In this document: positions 1 to 8,532 of the stretch, in pieces
How the letters are laid out: each line of letters starts with the position of its first letter
How positions within the stretch are numbered: position 1 is the first letter of the stretch
Assembly: GCA_023387235.1 (NCBI GenBank)
Contig: JAEWIJ010000068.1
Location: 1 to 63,944, forward strand
Length of the DNA stretch: 63,944 nt
Reading direction: 5' to 3'
DNA from: Pseudomonadota bacterium
Lineage (GTDB): Bacteria; Pseudomonadota; Alphaproteobacteria; Rhizobiales; Hyphomicrobiaceae
Notes under the pieces: generated by a model
Seen by the model: only the letters and a program-made list of their open reading frames with translations
The model's database searches: none
What the model was told of the DNA's origin: nothing
Position numbers and translations under genes: made by a program

Positions 1-1151
1 CCGCCGAGATTGTGCGTGAGGCCGAGTGTCGGCTCGTCCTGGCGCTGGCGGGGGCCGGCGCGGCCGAGCATCTGCAGGTAGATCTCGTAGATCATGCGCA
101 GGCCCGAGGCGCCGATCGGATGGCCGAAGCATTTGAGGCCGCCGTCGATCTGGCAGGGCACGCCGCCGTCGGCGTTATAGAAGCCGTCGAGGATGTCCTT
201 CACCGCCTCGCCTTCCTTGGAGATGAACAGGTCCTCCATGGTGACGAGCTCGGTGATCGAGAAGCAGTCGTGCACCTCGATGAGCGACAGTTCCTTGCGC
301 GGGTCGTCGATGCCGGCTTCGGTATAGGCGCGCTTCGAGGCCGTGCGGGTCGTGACGAAGTGGCTGCCGTCCCAGGAATTGTGGCTCGCTTCCTGCCCGT
401 TCGAGACCGAGAGCTGCAGCGCCTTCACCGAGACGATGTCATGCTTGCCGAGGCTCTTCGCAATCTCGGGTGTCGTGACGATCGCGCACGCAGCACCATC
501 CGAAACACCGCAGCAGTCATACAACCCGAGCGGCTCGGCGACCGTCGGTGCGCCAAGCACGGTGTCGATGTTGATCTTGTTCCTTAGATGCGCCTTGGGA
601 TTCTTGGCGCCGTTGTCGTGACTTTTGACGGAGATCTGCGCCATGGCGCGCTTGAGTTCTTCGGGCGACGTCCCGTTCTTGGCGCGATAGGCGGCCGCGA
701 GCTGCGCGAACGAGCCGGGCGCCGAGAAATTCGCCCACGACATCGAATTCAACACGCCGCGCGAGCGTTGTGGCAGGCCGCCGTAGCCGGTGTCCTTGAG
801 TTTCTCGACGCCCATGGCGAGCGCGATGTCGGCAGCGCCGGAAGCAACGGCGTAGACGGCCCCGCGGAAGGCTTCGGTGCCCGAGGCGCAGTAGTTTTCG
901 ACGCGCGTGACGGGGATGTAAGGCAGCCGCAGCGCAATCGCGAGCGGTACGCCCGATTTGCCGACGTGCTGGTCCTCGATCGCGGTCGAGAGCCATGCGG
1001 CGTTGATTTGCTTGGTCTCGATGCCGGCGTCAGCGAGAGCTTCCTCGTAGGCCTCGACCATGAGGTCGTCGGCTTCCTTGTCCCACCGCTCGCCGAACTT
1101 CGAGCAGCCCATGCCGAGGATCGCAACCTTGTCCTTGATGCCCGAAGCCAT
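1..1151 (-). CDS. Thiolase family protein (acetyl-CoA acetyltransferase / SCP-x type), 3' end outside window
   Basis: The product is a thiolase-superfamily enzyme expected to make or cleave 3-ketoacyl-CoA in the cytoplasm. About 383 codons are present. The nucleophilic Cys is visible at residue 88 in an NYCASG motif, followed by a GVSDGAA segment, an HDCFSITE motif and the late HPIGASG motif. Only the last dozen or so residues, including the final Gly/Cys-rich loop, are missing beyond base 1. The ATG at 1151 follows an AAGGAG ribosome site and lies 3 bases after the stop of the upstream gene, so the two are surely one transcript. The sequence resembles the lipid-transfer (SCP-x-like) thiolases rather than PhaA. 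Substrate is unknown; the partner gene suggests a thiolase/DUF35 complex. Confidence 0.9.
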   Translation of the reverse strand, partial: MASGIKDKVAILGMGCSKFGERWDKEADDLMVEAYEEALADAGIETKQINAAWLSTAIEDQHVGKSGVPLAIALRLPYIPVTRVENYCASGTEAFRGAVYAVASGAADIALAMGVEKLKDTGYGGLPQRSRGVLNSMSWANFSAPGSFAQLAAAYRAKNGTSPEELKRAMAQISVKSHDNGAKNPKAHLRNKINIDTVLGAPTVAEPLGLYDCCGVSDGAACAIVTTPEIAKSLGKHDIVSVKALQLSVSNGQEASHNSWDGSHFVTTRTASKRAYTEAGIDDPRKELSLIEVHDCFSITELVTMEDLFISKEGEAVKDILDGFYNADGGVPCQIDGGLKCFGHPIGASGLRMIYEIYLQMLGRAGPRQRQDEPTLGLTHNLG

Positions 1152-1154
1152 GGC

Positions 1155-2609
1155 TCAGCTCTCCTTTGCGGAAGTGGGGGCGGGTGCGGCTTTCCAGAAA
1201 TAGCGGGTGAAACCGCGCTGCGTGTCGTGATCCTTGATACGGAACATCATGCGCATGGGCTGGCCGACTTCGAGCGCCTCGGCATCGACGTCGGTGAAGT
1301 CGAGCATCATGCGTCCGCCGCCCTCGAACTGCACCATGCCGTAGCAGGCCGGCGGCGAGGGCGAATACGTCAGGCGATCGGCGGTGAAGGAATTGATGCG
1401 CCCGGCCTTGTCGGCAAAGGCGTGTGGCACCTGCGTGTGCATGGCATTGCAGTTCGGGTTCACGCAGATGTTGGATTTCGGGATCTGCACGGTGCCGCAC
1501 TTGGTGCATTCGCCGCCGACGAAGCTCGTCAGCAGCGCGCGGTTCCGCCAGAGCGAGGAGAGCGGCGTCTGCTTGTCCACTTCCGAGCGCATCCCGCGCT
1601 CGATCTCGACGAGATCGTTCATCGCGAGATAGCGGTTATACGCCGTCTCTTCCTTGCGGCGCGCGAGATGGCCTTTGACGCCGGCGCGCGGAGCGAGTTT
1701 CGCCAGCTCCGCCGTGACTTCGAGGATGATCGCATCCGCACCTTGGCCGAAACCGACGACGAGAATGCGGTCGCCCGTCTTGGCCTGCTCCAGCGTATGG
1801 CCGAGCAGCAAGAGTGGATGGGCAACGCCCGTTTCCCCGAGCTGGGCCTGCAGATTGTCGCGCACGCTGGTCTCGGGGAGACCCGCCGCCTTGGCAATCG
1901 TGCCGGCAATGCGCGGCAGCGTGCCCGGCATGATGAAGTGCGTGATGTCGGACGCCTGAAGGCCTGCGCGTGATAGCGCCTCCGCGATCACCGGCGGCAC
2001 GAGCTTCATGTAGCCTTCGTCGCGGATCCAACGCTCTTCCCACTGGTAGTCAAAGGGCTGGTCGTCCGTGCGGTAGTGATCGACGAAATCGGCCGTGCGG
2101 CTCGCCGAGCCGAGCAGGCGCGCAATCGCAGGCCCCTCGCCGACGAGCACGGCAGCGGCGCCATCGCCGGTCGTCATTTCGTAGGGGCTCGCCGTCTTCG
2201 CGCGCCGCTTCTCCGAGGCAATAAGCAGGGTTGGCCCACCGCCGATGAGTGCATTCAGCAATGCCGAGGTCGCCGCGCGCTGGCTCGCCGTCACGTCGAG
2301 CGCGGCGACATGATCCGCGATGTCGAGCGCCTCGGCGACGATGCCGGCATTGAGGCGGTCGCGGAATGGGAAGGAGGTCGAGGCGAACTGGAGGCCGCGC
2401 ACGCTCTTGCGGTCGACTCCCGTGAGGCAATCACGGGCCGCCTCGACGGCCATGGTGACGGCGTCCTCGTCCCAATTGCAGATGGCGCGCTCGCCTTTGG
2501 CGAGACCCTTCAGCGCGGGGTTGAACCAGGTGTTCGCGGCCGCGATGGCCTGGCGCTGCAACCTGAGGCGCGGGATATAGGCGCCGAACGCCAGAATGCC
2601 GCCGGTCAT
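1155..2609 (-). CDS. HMG-CoA synthase-like (ketosynthase III fold) protein fused to a C-terminal DUF35 zinc-ribbon/OB domain
   Basis: This 484-residue protein has an HMG-CoA synthase/KAS III-like part (about 1-310) and a DUF35 part (about 350-470). The DUF35 part carries a zinc ribbon with Cys368, Cys371, Cys382 and Cys387, then an OB fold that in other proteins binds the CoA of acyl substrates. At the position where HMG-CoA synthases have their catalytic Cys (usual motif ACYGGTAAL) this protein reads SQRAATSAL, with Gln110 in place of Cys, and I see no clear counterpart of the catalytic His. It is therefore probably not a normal condensing enzyme. The start ATG has an AAGGAG site. It is the first gene of a two-gene operon with the downstream thiolase, which suggests a thiolase-scaffolding or CoA-handling role. 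Confidence 0.85.
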   Translation of the reverse strand: MTGGILAFGAYIPRLRLQRQAIAAANTWFNPALKGLAKGERAICNWDEDAVTMAVEAARDCLTGVDRKSVRGLQFASTSFPFRDRLNAGIVAEALDIADHVAALDVTASQRAATSALLNALIGGGPTLLIASEKRRAKTASPYEMTTGDGAAAVLVGEGPAIARLLGSASRTADFVDHYRTDDQPFDYQWEERWIRDEGYMKLVPPVIAEALSRAGLQASDITHFIMPGTLPRIAGTIAKAAGLPETSVRDNLQAQLGETGVAHPLLLLGHTLEQAKTGDRILVVGFGQGADAIILEVTAELAKLAPRAGVKGHLARRKEETAYNRYLAMNDLVEIERGMRSEVDKQTPLSSLWRNRALLTSFVGGECTKCGTVQIPKSNICVNPNCNAMHTQVPHAFADKAGRINSFTADRLTYSPSPPACYGMVQFEGGGRMMLDFTDVDAEALEVGQPMRMMFRIKDHDTQRGFTRYFWKAAPAPTSAKES

Positions 2610-2784
2610 GAGAGCTCCTTCAGGTTTCTCGGGGCGCGTGGAGCGCGCATTTTGCTCGAAGAGTGCCCCCGCTGCCGGTCATCGTCAACGTTGCCGGATG
2701 GTCGCGCATTCGCAGTATTGAATATCCCCCTTCGCGACTTTAAATGGAAGGAAATGCTCAATCGGGAACGCGACGGAGGTTCCT

Positions 2785-3651
2785 ATGCTCCACCCAGAGG
2801 TGTTCTCGTTCTTCGACGAACCCACCAATACCGCGAGCTATGTGCTCAAGGATCCCGCCACCAACGCGGCTGCCATCATCGACAGCGTACTCGATTTCGA
2901 CGCCGCGGCGGGCCGGACGTCGACCAAGGCTGCCGATCAGCTCATTGCATTCGTCAAGGAGCGCGGTTTCGACGTGCAGTGGCTGTTGGAGACGCACGTC
3001 CACGCCGATCATCTCTCAGGCGCGCCGTACCTTAAGGAAAAGCTCGGCGGCAAGATCGCCATCGGCGCCAATATCGTCGTCGTGCAGGATGTCTTCGGCA
3101 AGGTGTTCAATGCGGGTACCGAGTTCGAGCGCGACGGCAGCCAGTTCGACGCGCTCTTCCAGGAAGGCGACAAGATCCGCATCGGTGAGATGACGGGATA
3201 TGCCATGCACACCCCGGGTCATACGCCGGCGTGCATGACCTACGTTTTCGGCGATGCCGCTTTCATCGGCGATACGCTCTTCATGCCGGACTACGGCACC
3301 GCGCGGGCGGATTTCCCCGGCGGCAGTGCGCGCGATCTCTATCGCTCGATCCGCAAAGTGCTGGCGCTGCCGCCCGAAACGCGGCTCTTCCTCTGCCACG
3401 ACTACAAGGCGCCGGGCCGCGACAAGTTCGCCTGGGAGACGACCGTCGCCGAGCAGCGCAAGTCCAATATTCATGTGCGCGATGGTGTGACCGAGGACGA
3501 GTATGTCGCAATGCGCGAGGCGCGCGACAAGACGCTCGGCATGCCGAAGTTGATCATCCCGTCGATCCAGGTGAACATGCGGGCGGGCGATCTTCCAGAG
3601 CCCGAGGACAACGGCGTGCGCTACTTGAAGGTGCCGCTCAACCGGATCTGA
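2785..3651 (+). CDS. blh: MBL-fold metallo-hydrolase of the Blh/ETHE1 type (probable persulfide dioxygenase)
   Basis: The 288-residue protein is a metallo-beta-lactamase-fold enzyme. It shows the metal motif H71-V-H73-A-D75-H76, then H146 (in HTPGHT), D163 (in GDTLF) and H205. Sequence and length match the beta-lactamase-hydrolase-like Blh proteins, which are iron persulfide dioxygenases that oxidise glutathione persulfide to sulfite, not beta-lactamases. The ATG at 2785 has a GGAGG site just upstream. In other rhizobia blh is controlled by the sulfide sensor BigR, but no bigR is seen here. The gene is followed after 3 bases by a class D beta-lactamase gene and probably shares its transcript. 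Confidence 0.88.
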   Translation: MLHPEVFSFFDEPTNTASYVLKDPATNAAAIIDSVLDFDAAAGRTSTKAADQLIAFVKERGFDVQWLLETHVHADHLSGAPYLKEKLGGKIAIGANIVVVQDVFGKVFNAGTEFERDGSQFDALFQEGDKIRIGEMTGYAMHTPGHTPACMTYVFGDAAFIGDTLFMPDYGTARADFPGGSARDLYRSIRKVLALPPETRLFLCHDYKAPGRDKFAWETTVAEQRKSNIHVRDGVTEDEYVAMREARDKTLGMPKLIIPSIQVNMRAGDLPEPEDNGVRYLKVPLNRI

Positions 3652-3654
3652 AAC

Positions 3655-4470
3655 GTGGGCATCAGGGGGCCGGGGGGCCTGACGAGACGAGAGATCTTGC
3701 GCGCAGGCGGTAGCGCCCTCGCGGCAATGACGCTTGGGTTCAACGCCAACGCGCGCGAAATGATCGCGCGGGACGATCTCGCTGTGGTGTTCAAGGAGAT
3801 GGACATCGTCGGCACGTTCGTCGCGTTCGACGTTAGGCCCAATCGCTTCACCTTCGTTCATCCAAAGCGTGCCGAGACGCGCTATATCCCGGCCTCGACG
3901 TTCAAGATCGCCAACACGCTGATCGCGCTCGAGACGGGGAACGTGGATGGCCCCGATGAAATGTTCCGCTATGACGGCAGGCCGCTCCGCGTGAAGGCAT
4001 GGGAGCGCGACATGACCCTGCGCGAGGCCATGTCCACCTCGAATGTGCCGGTCTATCAGGAGATCGCGCGCCGCATCGGTCTCACGCAATACTGGACGTG
4101 GCTGGATCGCCTGGACTACGGCAATCGCAAAGCCGCGCCGCCGATCGATCAGTTCTGGCTCAAAGGCCCGCTGGAGATCAGCGCGCAGGAGCAGGTGCAG
4201 TTTCTGGCCAAGCTCGCTCTTCGCCAACTGAAGGCATCTCAGCAGTCGCAGGCCACGGTGCGCGACATGCTGCGGATCGAGACGAAAGAAGCCCGGGAGC
4301 TGTTCGCGAAGACGGGCTGGGACGGCAGCATCGGCTGGTGGGTCGGCTGGGTCGAGGATGGCAGCCGGGTCACCACGTTCGCGCTCAACATGGATATGAC
4401 AAGGATCGAGGAGGCGCCCAAGCGCCAAGCCCTTGGCAAGGCGCTGCTCTCCCGCCTTGACGTCTACTAG
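3655..4470 (+). CDS. Class D (OXA-type) serine beta-lactamase with Tat-like signal
   Basis: The product hydrolyses beta-lactams in the periplasm through an acylated serine. All class D motifs are visible: S81-T-F-K84, S129-N-V131, Y155-G-N157, Trp168 in the omega-loop region and K219-T-G221. The N terminus carries TRREILRAGG followed by a hydrophobic stretch ending near ANA-RE (residues 31-35), which looks like a twin-arginine signal peptide. Start is GTG at 3655; no in-frame ATG lies before the twin arginines. Length (271 aa) is normal for the family. The 3-base gap to the upstream blh gene indicates co-transcription. Spectrum of activity cannot be told from sequence. Confidence 0.9.
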   Translation: MGIRGPGGLTRREILRAGGSALAAMTLGFNANAREMIARDDLAVVFKEMDIVGTFVAFDVRPNRFTFVHPKRAETRYIPASTFKIANTLIALETGNVDGPDEMFRYDGRPLRVKAWERDMTLREAMSTSNVPVYQEIARRIGLTQYWTWLDRLDYGNRKAAPPIDQFWLKGPLEISAQEQVQFLAKLALRQLKASQQSQATVRDMLRIETKEARELFAKTGWDGSIGWWVGWVEDGSRVTTFALNMDMTRIEEAPKRQALGKALLSRLDVY

Positions 4471-4551
4471 GGGTGCGCATCGGCCAATGGCCAAGGGCGG
4501 CTGCCTCGGCTATGACATCACGCTCAATGCCCCCGAGCGCAGGATTCCCTG

Positions 4552-5463
4552 ATGGCTGACGAGCTCCCGTTCCGCAAAGAAATCGAGTTCACCTACGGTG
4601 AGGCCAAGCCGCTCGCGCCGGGCATTGTGCGCGTCGTCGCCAACAACCCGAGCCCGTTCACCTACAAGGGTACGAACACCTACATCCTCGGCGAGGGCCG
4701 CGACGTTTTCCTGATCGATCCCGGTCCGGCCGATGCCGCGCATCTGGACGCGATCCTGGCCGCGCTCGCCGGTCGCAAGCTCACGCACATCGTCGTCACG
4801 CATACACACCATGACCATGTGGATGGTCTCCCGGCCCTGCAGGAGCGCACCGGTGCGCTGACGGCCGGCTTCGGCCGCTCGGTCGCCAAGCCCGGCAGGA
4901 CGCGGTCGAGCCCGGCGGGTGGCGAGTACGTCGAGAACGATTTCAAGCCCGATGTCGTGCTCAAGGATGGCGACCGGCTTCAGGGCAGCGACTTCGCGCT
5001 GCAGGCCCTGCACACGCCCGGCCATGCGCCGGATCATCTCTGCTTTGCGCTCGAAGGCACGAAGCTCTTCTTCTCCGGCGATCACGTCATGGGCTGGAAC
5101 ACGAGCGTCGTCGCCCCGCCCGAGGGCAGCATGAGCGCCTATCTCGCATCGCTCGAGCGCCTCATGGAGCGCAGTGACGAGATCTATTTTCCGGGACACG
5201 GCGGGCGCGTGTACGAGCCGCAGCGGCTGGTGAAGGCATACATGCTGCATCGGCGTATGCGCGAGCAGTCCATTCTGGAATGCGTCAAGAACGGACAGAC
5301 GACCATTCCGGAGATCGTTGCCGTGATCTATCGAGGCATCGATCCGCGGCTGATCAAGGCTGCCTCGCTCTCCGTCGCCGCGCACGTCGAGCATCTCGTC
5401 GAGCGCGGCCAGCTCATTTGCGAGGGGCCTGTCCTCGATCCGGTGCGCCTTTCCGTACCCTAG
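4552..5463 (+). CDS. MBL-fold hydrolase, LACTB2-like
   Basis: This 303-residue protein has an N-terminal metallo-beta-lactamase domain with the signature H84-T-H86-H-D88-H89 and later HTPGHAPDH and SGDHVMGW motifs. The C-terminal 70 residues form a winged-helix-like segment typical of the LACTB2/glyoxalase II-like subgroup. Members act on RNA or thioesters, and the substrate here is unknown. It lies 80 bases after the beta-lactamase gene on the same strand. The last 50 bases overlap the 3' end of the convergent DUF1499 gene, so the two stop regions share DNA. Confidence 0.85.
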   Translation: MADELPFRKEIEFTYGEAKPLAPGIVRVVANNPSPFTYKGTNTYILGEGRDVFLIDPGPADAAHLDAILAALAGRKLTHIVVTHTHHDHVDGLPALQERTGALTAGFGRSVAKPGRTRSSPAGGEYVENDFKPDVVLKDGDRLQGSDFALQALHTPGHAPDHLCFALEGTKLFFSGDHVMGWNTSVVAPPEGSMSAYLASLERLMERSDEIYFPGHGGRVYEPQRLVKAYMLHRRMREQSILECVKNGQTTIPEIVAVIYRGIDPRLIKAASLSVAAHVEHLVERGQLICEGPVLDPVRLSVP

Positions 5464-6295
5464 GCGGCACCTTGCGTCCCTTCGGCCTCACGCGCGGCGC
5501 GGCAGCCGCGGGAACGGACGCCTCGAGCCGCGCCTGCAGCTCCGTGTAGAATTCCTTGATGCGGCTCGCATTGCGGCCGAAGTCGTGGTTGCCGTAGCGC
5601 GAGAGCGAGCGGACATCGACACGGGTCGTGCCGCCGTCGCTTTCGACTCGCACGATGACGTCGTCGATGAAGCCGAGGATGAGCGTGCGGTCCTCCGCTT
5701 CGAGGTGCCCGGCCGTGCCGTCCTCTTGCGGCGGCTCCTCGGCGACGATGCGCCACTTGAGGCGCCGGGCTGCCTCGCCGACCGACTCGTAGACCTCCTC
5801 GGCCGGGCGCTCGAGGATCATCGGCTTGATCTCCGGGTAGTACTGCTCCTGGATTTCGGCGATGGCGCCGCCGCGATAGGCGACCGGATTGGCCGCCTTG
5901 GGGCGGTCGCGTGCGAGCGTTGCGTATTCGGGCGGATGCTCGGTGTCGGTGGTCACGTCGCTGAGCGGCGCCGTCCTGAGGTAGAAGGGCACGACGCTCA
6001 CCGGCCATGCGAAAAGGGCAAGGCTGACCGCGATGCCGATCGCCGCGCTCCAGGCGCCGGGGGAGCCCTTCCGCCAGATCACGATGCTTGCCGCGAGGCC
6101 GCTTAGGAGCGCCAGGGCGGCCCCCGCGTAGCCCGTCAGGACGAGGCCGATGCCGAGCGGCGTCTCGACACGGCCCAGGCGATGCAGCACGAGCGCGATG
6201 AGGATCAGCGCCGCGCTGAACAAGGCGAGGCGGCGCGACCAGATCGCGAATTTCGTGCGCGGCAATGGGGCTGCCAGTGTCATCGCTATGGTCAT
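5414..6295 (-). CDS. DUF1499 membrane protein
   Basis: The N-terminal 130 residues hold three hydrophobic segments, apparently an inner-membrane anchor. The C-terminal half is a soluble DUF1499 domain with the characteristic region from the ATLARDRP segment through ERPAEEVYE and the RVDVRSLSRYG-type strand. Function of DUF1499 is not established. I chose ATG 6295 rather than an upstream start because it is preceded by AGGA and gives a short polar N terminus before the first membrane segment; ATG 6283 is an alternative. The Arg/Lys/Pro-rich tail (last 35 residues) is encoded partly by DNA overlapping the convergent LACTB2-like gene, which may explain its odd composition. Confidence 0.8.
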   Translation of the reverse strand: MTIAMTLAAPLPRTKFAIWSRRLALFSAALILIALVLHRLGRVETPLGIGLVLTGYAGAALALLSGLAASIVIWRKGSPGAWSAAIGIAVSLALFAWPVSVVPFYLRTAPLSDVTTDTEHPPEYATLARDRPKAANPVAYRGGAIAEIQEQYYPEIKPMILERPAEEVYESVGEAARRLKWRIVAEEPPQEDGTAGHLEAEDRTLILGFIDDVIVRVESDGGTTRVDVRSLSRYGNHDFGRNASRIKEFYTELQARLEASVPAAAAPRVRPKGRKVPPRVRKGAPDRGQAPRK

Positions 6296-6428
6296 GTCCT
6301 GAGCGGCCCTGAGATATGACCGGGCATCGCGCAATCCCTATGCGCCGTGCCCGCCTTATTGGCTTTGTCAGCCACTCCCGTCCGCGCTACTCATAGTCGA
6401 GCTTCCCGTCAAGAACAGGACACGTGCA

Positions 6429-7814
6429 ATGGCCACGCTAACCAACTTCGCCGCCCGCGATGTCGAAACGGTGCTGCATCCGGCAACGAACCTTGCAACA
6501 CATCGCACGACCGGGCCCATGCTGCTCGAGCGCGCGGAAGGCATCAATGTATGGGATTCCTCGGGCAAGGAGTACATCGAGGGTCTGGCCGGGCTTTGGT
6601 GCACGGGTTTGGGGTACGGCAATACCGAGCTCGTCGAGGCGGCGGCCGAGCAGATGCGGAAGCTTTCGTTCACCCATCTTTTCGGTGGGCGCAGTCATGA
6701 GCCGGCGATCCAGCTCGCCGAGAAGATCAAGGAGATCGCGCCATGCCCGACCTCCAAGGTGTTCTTCACGAGCTCCGGCAGCGAGGCGAACGACTCGCAG
6801 ATCAAGCTGCAGTGGTATTACAACAATGCGATCGGCAAGCCGAACAAGAAGAAGATCATCTCGCGGATGCACGCCTACCACGGCGTGACGATCGCGTCGG
6901 GCAGCCTGACCGGCCTGCCGATCTTCCACGCCGACTTCGATCTTCCGATCGCGCGCATCCTGCACACGGACAAGCCGCACTACTATCGCTTCGGCAAGGA
7001 AGGCGAGAGCGAGGAGGAGTTCGCTTCGCGTCTCGCGGGCAAACTCGAGGCCCTGATCGAGCGCGAAGGCCCTGAGACGATCGCCGCCTTCATCGCCGAG
7101 CCCGTCATGGGTGCGGGTGGCGTGATCGTGCCGCCGAAGACGTACTTCGAGAAGGTGCAGGCGATCCTGCGCCACTACGACATCGCTTTCATCGCCGACG
7201 AGGTCATCTGCGGTTTCGCGCGCACCGGCAACATGTTCGGCACGCAGACCTTCAACATGCAGCCCGATACCATCTCCATGGCCAAGGCGATCACCTCGGC
7301 GTACATGCCGCTCGGCGCGATCACCGTGCCCGAGCACGTGTATCAGGCCATGATCGACGAGAGCAAAAAGCTCGGCGTGTTCGCGCATGGCTTTACGTAT
7401 TCCGGCCATCCGGTGGCGTCGGCGGTCGCCGTCAAGACGCTCGAGATCTACGAGCGCATCGACATCGTGGGGCACGTGCGCAAGGTCGCGCCGGTTTTCA
7501 TGAAGCGGCTCAAGGAGCTCGATGCGCATCCGCTGGTCGGCGAGACGCGCGGTGTCGGCCTCATCGCCGGCATCGAGCTCGTGAAGGACAAGAGGAGCAA
7601 GCAGTCCTTCGATCCGCGCCAGGGCGTCGGCGCGAAGGTGAACTTCTTCGCGCAGGACGAAGGCCTGATCTCGCGGCCGATCGCGGGGGATACGCTGGCG
7701 CTCTGCCCGCCGCTGGTCATCAACGCCGAGCAGATCAACACCATGTTCGACCGCATGGCCCGCGCCCTCGATCGCGGCCTCGATTGGGCGCGCAAGGAAG
7801 GCATGGTCGGCTGA
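6429..7814 (+). CDS. Class III (omega) PLP-dependent aminotransferase
   Basis: The 461-residue protein is a full-length fold-type I, class III aminotransferase. It shows the SGSEAND phosphate-binding region near residue 116, the ADEVICGFARTG motif, and the PLP lysine at Lys286 (SMAKAI). It is closest to the omega-amino acid:pyruvate and 4-aminobutyrate:pyruvate transaminases annotated as aspartate aminotransferase family proteins, so it probably moves an amino group from an omega-amine or beta-amino acid to pyruvate. The gene stands alone between divergent or convergent neighbours and ends just before a GC-rich hairpin. The precise donor is not predictable. Confidence 0.88.
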   Translation: MATLTNFAARDVETVLHPATNLATHRTTGPMLLERAEGINVWDSSGKEYIEGLAGLWCTGLGYGNTELVEAAAEQMRKLSFTHLFGGRSHEPAIQLAEKIKEIAPCPTSKVFFTSSGSEANDSQIKLQWYYNNAIGKPNKKKIISRMHAYHGVTIASGSLTGLPIFHADFDLPIARILHTDKPHYYRFGKEGESEEEFASRLAGKLEALIEREGPETIAAFIAEPVMGAGGVIVPPKTYFEKVQAILRHYDIAFIADEVICGFARTGNMFGTQTFNMQPDTISMAKAITSAYMPLGAITVPEHVYQAMIDESKKLGVFAHGFTYSGHPVASAVAVKTLEIYERIDIVGHVRKVAPVFMKRLKELDAHPLVGETRGVGLIAGIELVKDKRSKQSFDPRQGVGAKVNFFAQDEGLISRPIAGDTLALCPPLVINAEQINTMFDRMARALDRGLDWARKEGMVG

Positions 7815-7827
7815 TCGCGGAATCGCG

Positions 7828-7856
7828 GCTGGCCGGCGCGTCGAGTGCCGGCCAGC
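7828..7856. terminator. GC-rich hairpin between convergent genes
   Basis: A perfect 10-bp inverted repeat (GCTGGCCGGC and GCCGGCCAGC) with a 9-base loop sits between two convergent stop codons. No T-run follows on either strand, so it may act only as a transcript-end stabiliser or a Rho-assisted terminator. Confidence 0.5.
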
Positions 7857-7866
7857 TCCGCTCTGG

Positions 7867-8262
7867 CTAGCCCTTCGGCTGGGTGAGCCCGCGCTCGGCG
7901 AGCACTTCCTCTGCGACCTTGAAGGCCTCGATGGTCGCCGGAATGCCGCAGTAGGCCACGGTCTGGTACAGGACCTCCTGAATTTCCTCCACCGTGCAGC
8001 CGTTGTTGATGGCCGAGTTCACGTGCAGGCGCAGCTCGGCCGGCTTCCCCATGGCCGTCAGCATGGCCATGCAGAGCATGCTGCGCACTTTCCGCGGCAG
8101 GCCGGGGCGCGCCCAGATGTCGCCGAAGGCATAGGTTTCGGAAAACTCTCTCAGCGGTCTGTTGAAGTCGTTCGTGGAGGCGTCCCGCCGCTCAAGGTAG
8201 GTGGCGCCGATCACTTCCTTCAGAATGTCCCGGCCCTTCTTGCGCTGGTCCTCGATATCCAT
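7867..8262 (-). CDS. Carboxymuconolactone decarboxylase family protein (PcaC-like)
   Basis: The 131-residue protein belongs to the CMD/AhpD-like family. It contains the helical core and the segment ELRLHVNSAINNG with the EIQEVLYQ motif seen in 4-carboxymuconolactone decarboxylases. I start it at ATG 8262 because the longer reading frame upstream overlaps PBP1A and is a GC artefact; a GGGG-rich ribosome site precedes 8262. No other beta-ketoadipate pathway gene is nearby, so involvement in protocatechuate breakdown is doubtful and it may be a family member with another role. It is transcribed divergently from the PBP1A gene. Confidence 0.82.
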   Translation of the reverse strand: MDIEDQRKKGRDILKEVIGATYLERRDASTNDFNRPLREFSETYAFGDIWARPGLPRKVRSMLCMAMLTAMGKPAELRLHVNSAINNGCTVEEIQEVLYQTVAYCGIPATIEAFKVAEEVLAERGLTQPKG

Positions 8263-8401
8263 GGCATTTCCCCATTCAGTGCGGCTGTTCAGGGGATGGA
8301 GTGTCGGCTCCGAAAGCGCGGGAGGCAAGCGCGCGCAGGTCATGCCCGACCGAGGCCCGTTTACCACGTGCTGCCAGCATTTGCCGTGCGATGCCAGAGC
8401 T

Positions 8402-8439
8402 TCACAGGCCTGTGACCCGCTAATGACACAATCGATTGT
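8402..8439. promoter_or_regulatory. Two perfect palindromes in a divergent promoter region
   Basis: The bases hold TCACAGGCCTGTGA (8402-8415, 14 bp perfect dyad) and ACAATCGATTGT (8428-8439, 12 bp perfect dyad), centred 25 bp apart. They lie between the PcaC-like gene and the PBP1A gene, where both promoters must sit. They look like operators for a dimeric regulator, but no regulator gene adjoins them. Confidence 0.4.
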
Positions 8440-8532
8440 AACCTCTGGATGAAACGGGGCGGCGCGCTTGCTTCTCCCGACGTCGGGGTCTAGACAGACC
8501 CATCCGTGCACGACCGGATTTAATGGGGAGCG

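Noticed and set aside
2785..3651. Calling this gene a beta-lactamase
   Set aside because: The motif set and length match Blh/ETHE1 persulfide dioxygenases; only the fold is shared with metallo-beta-lactamases.
3016..4494. 492-codon minus-strand frame across the blh and beta-lactamase genes
   Set aside because: Both genes on the plus strand have complete catalytic motifs; the antisense frame is Arg/His-rich and lacks any domain.
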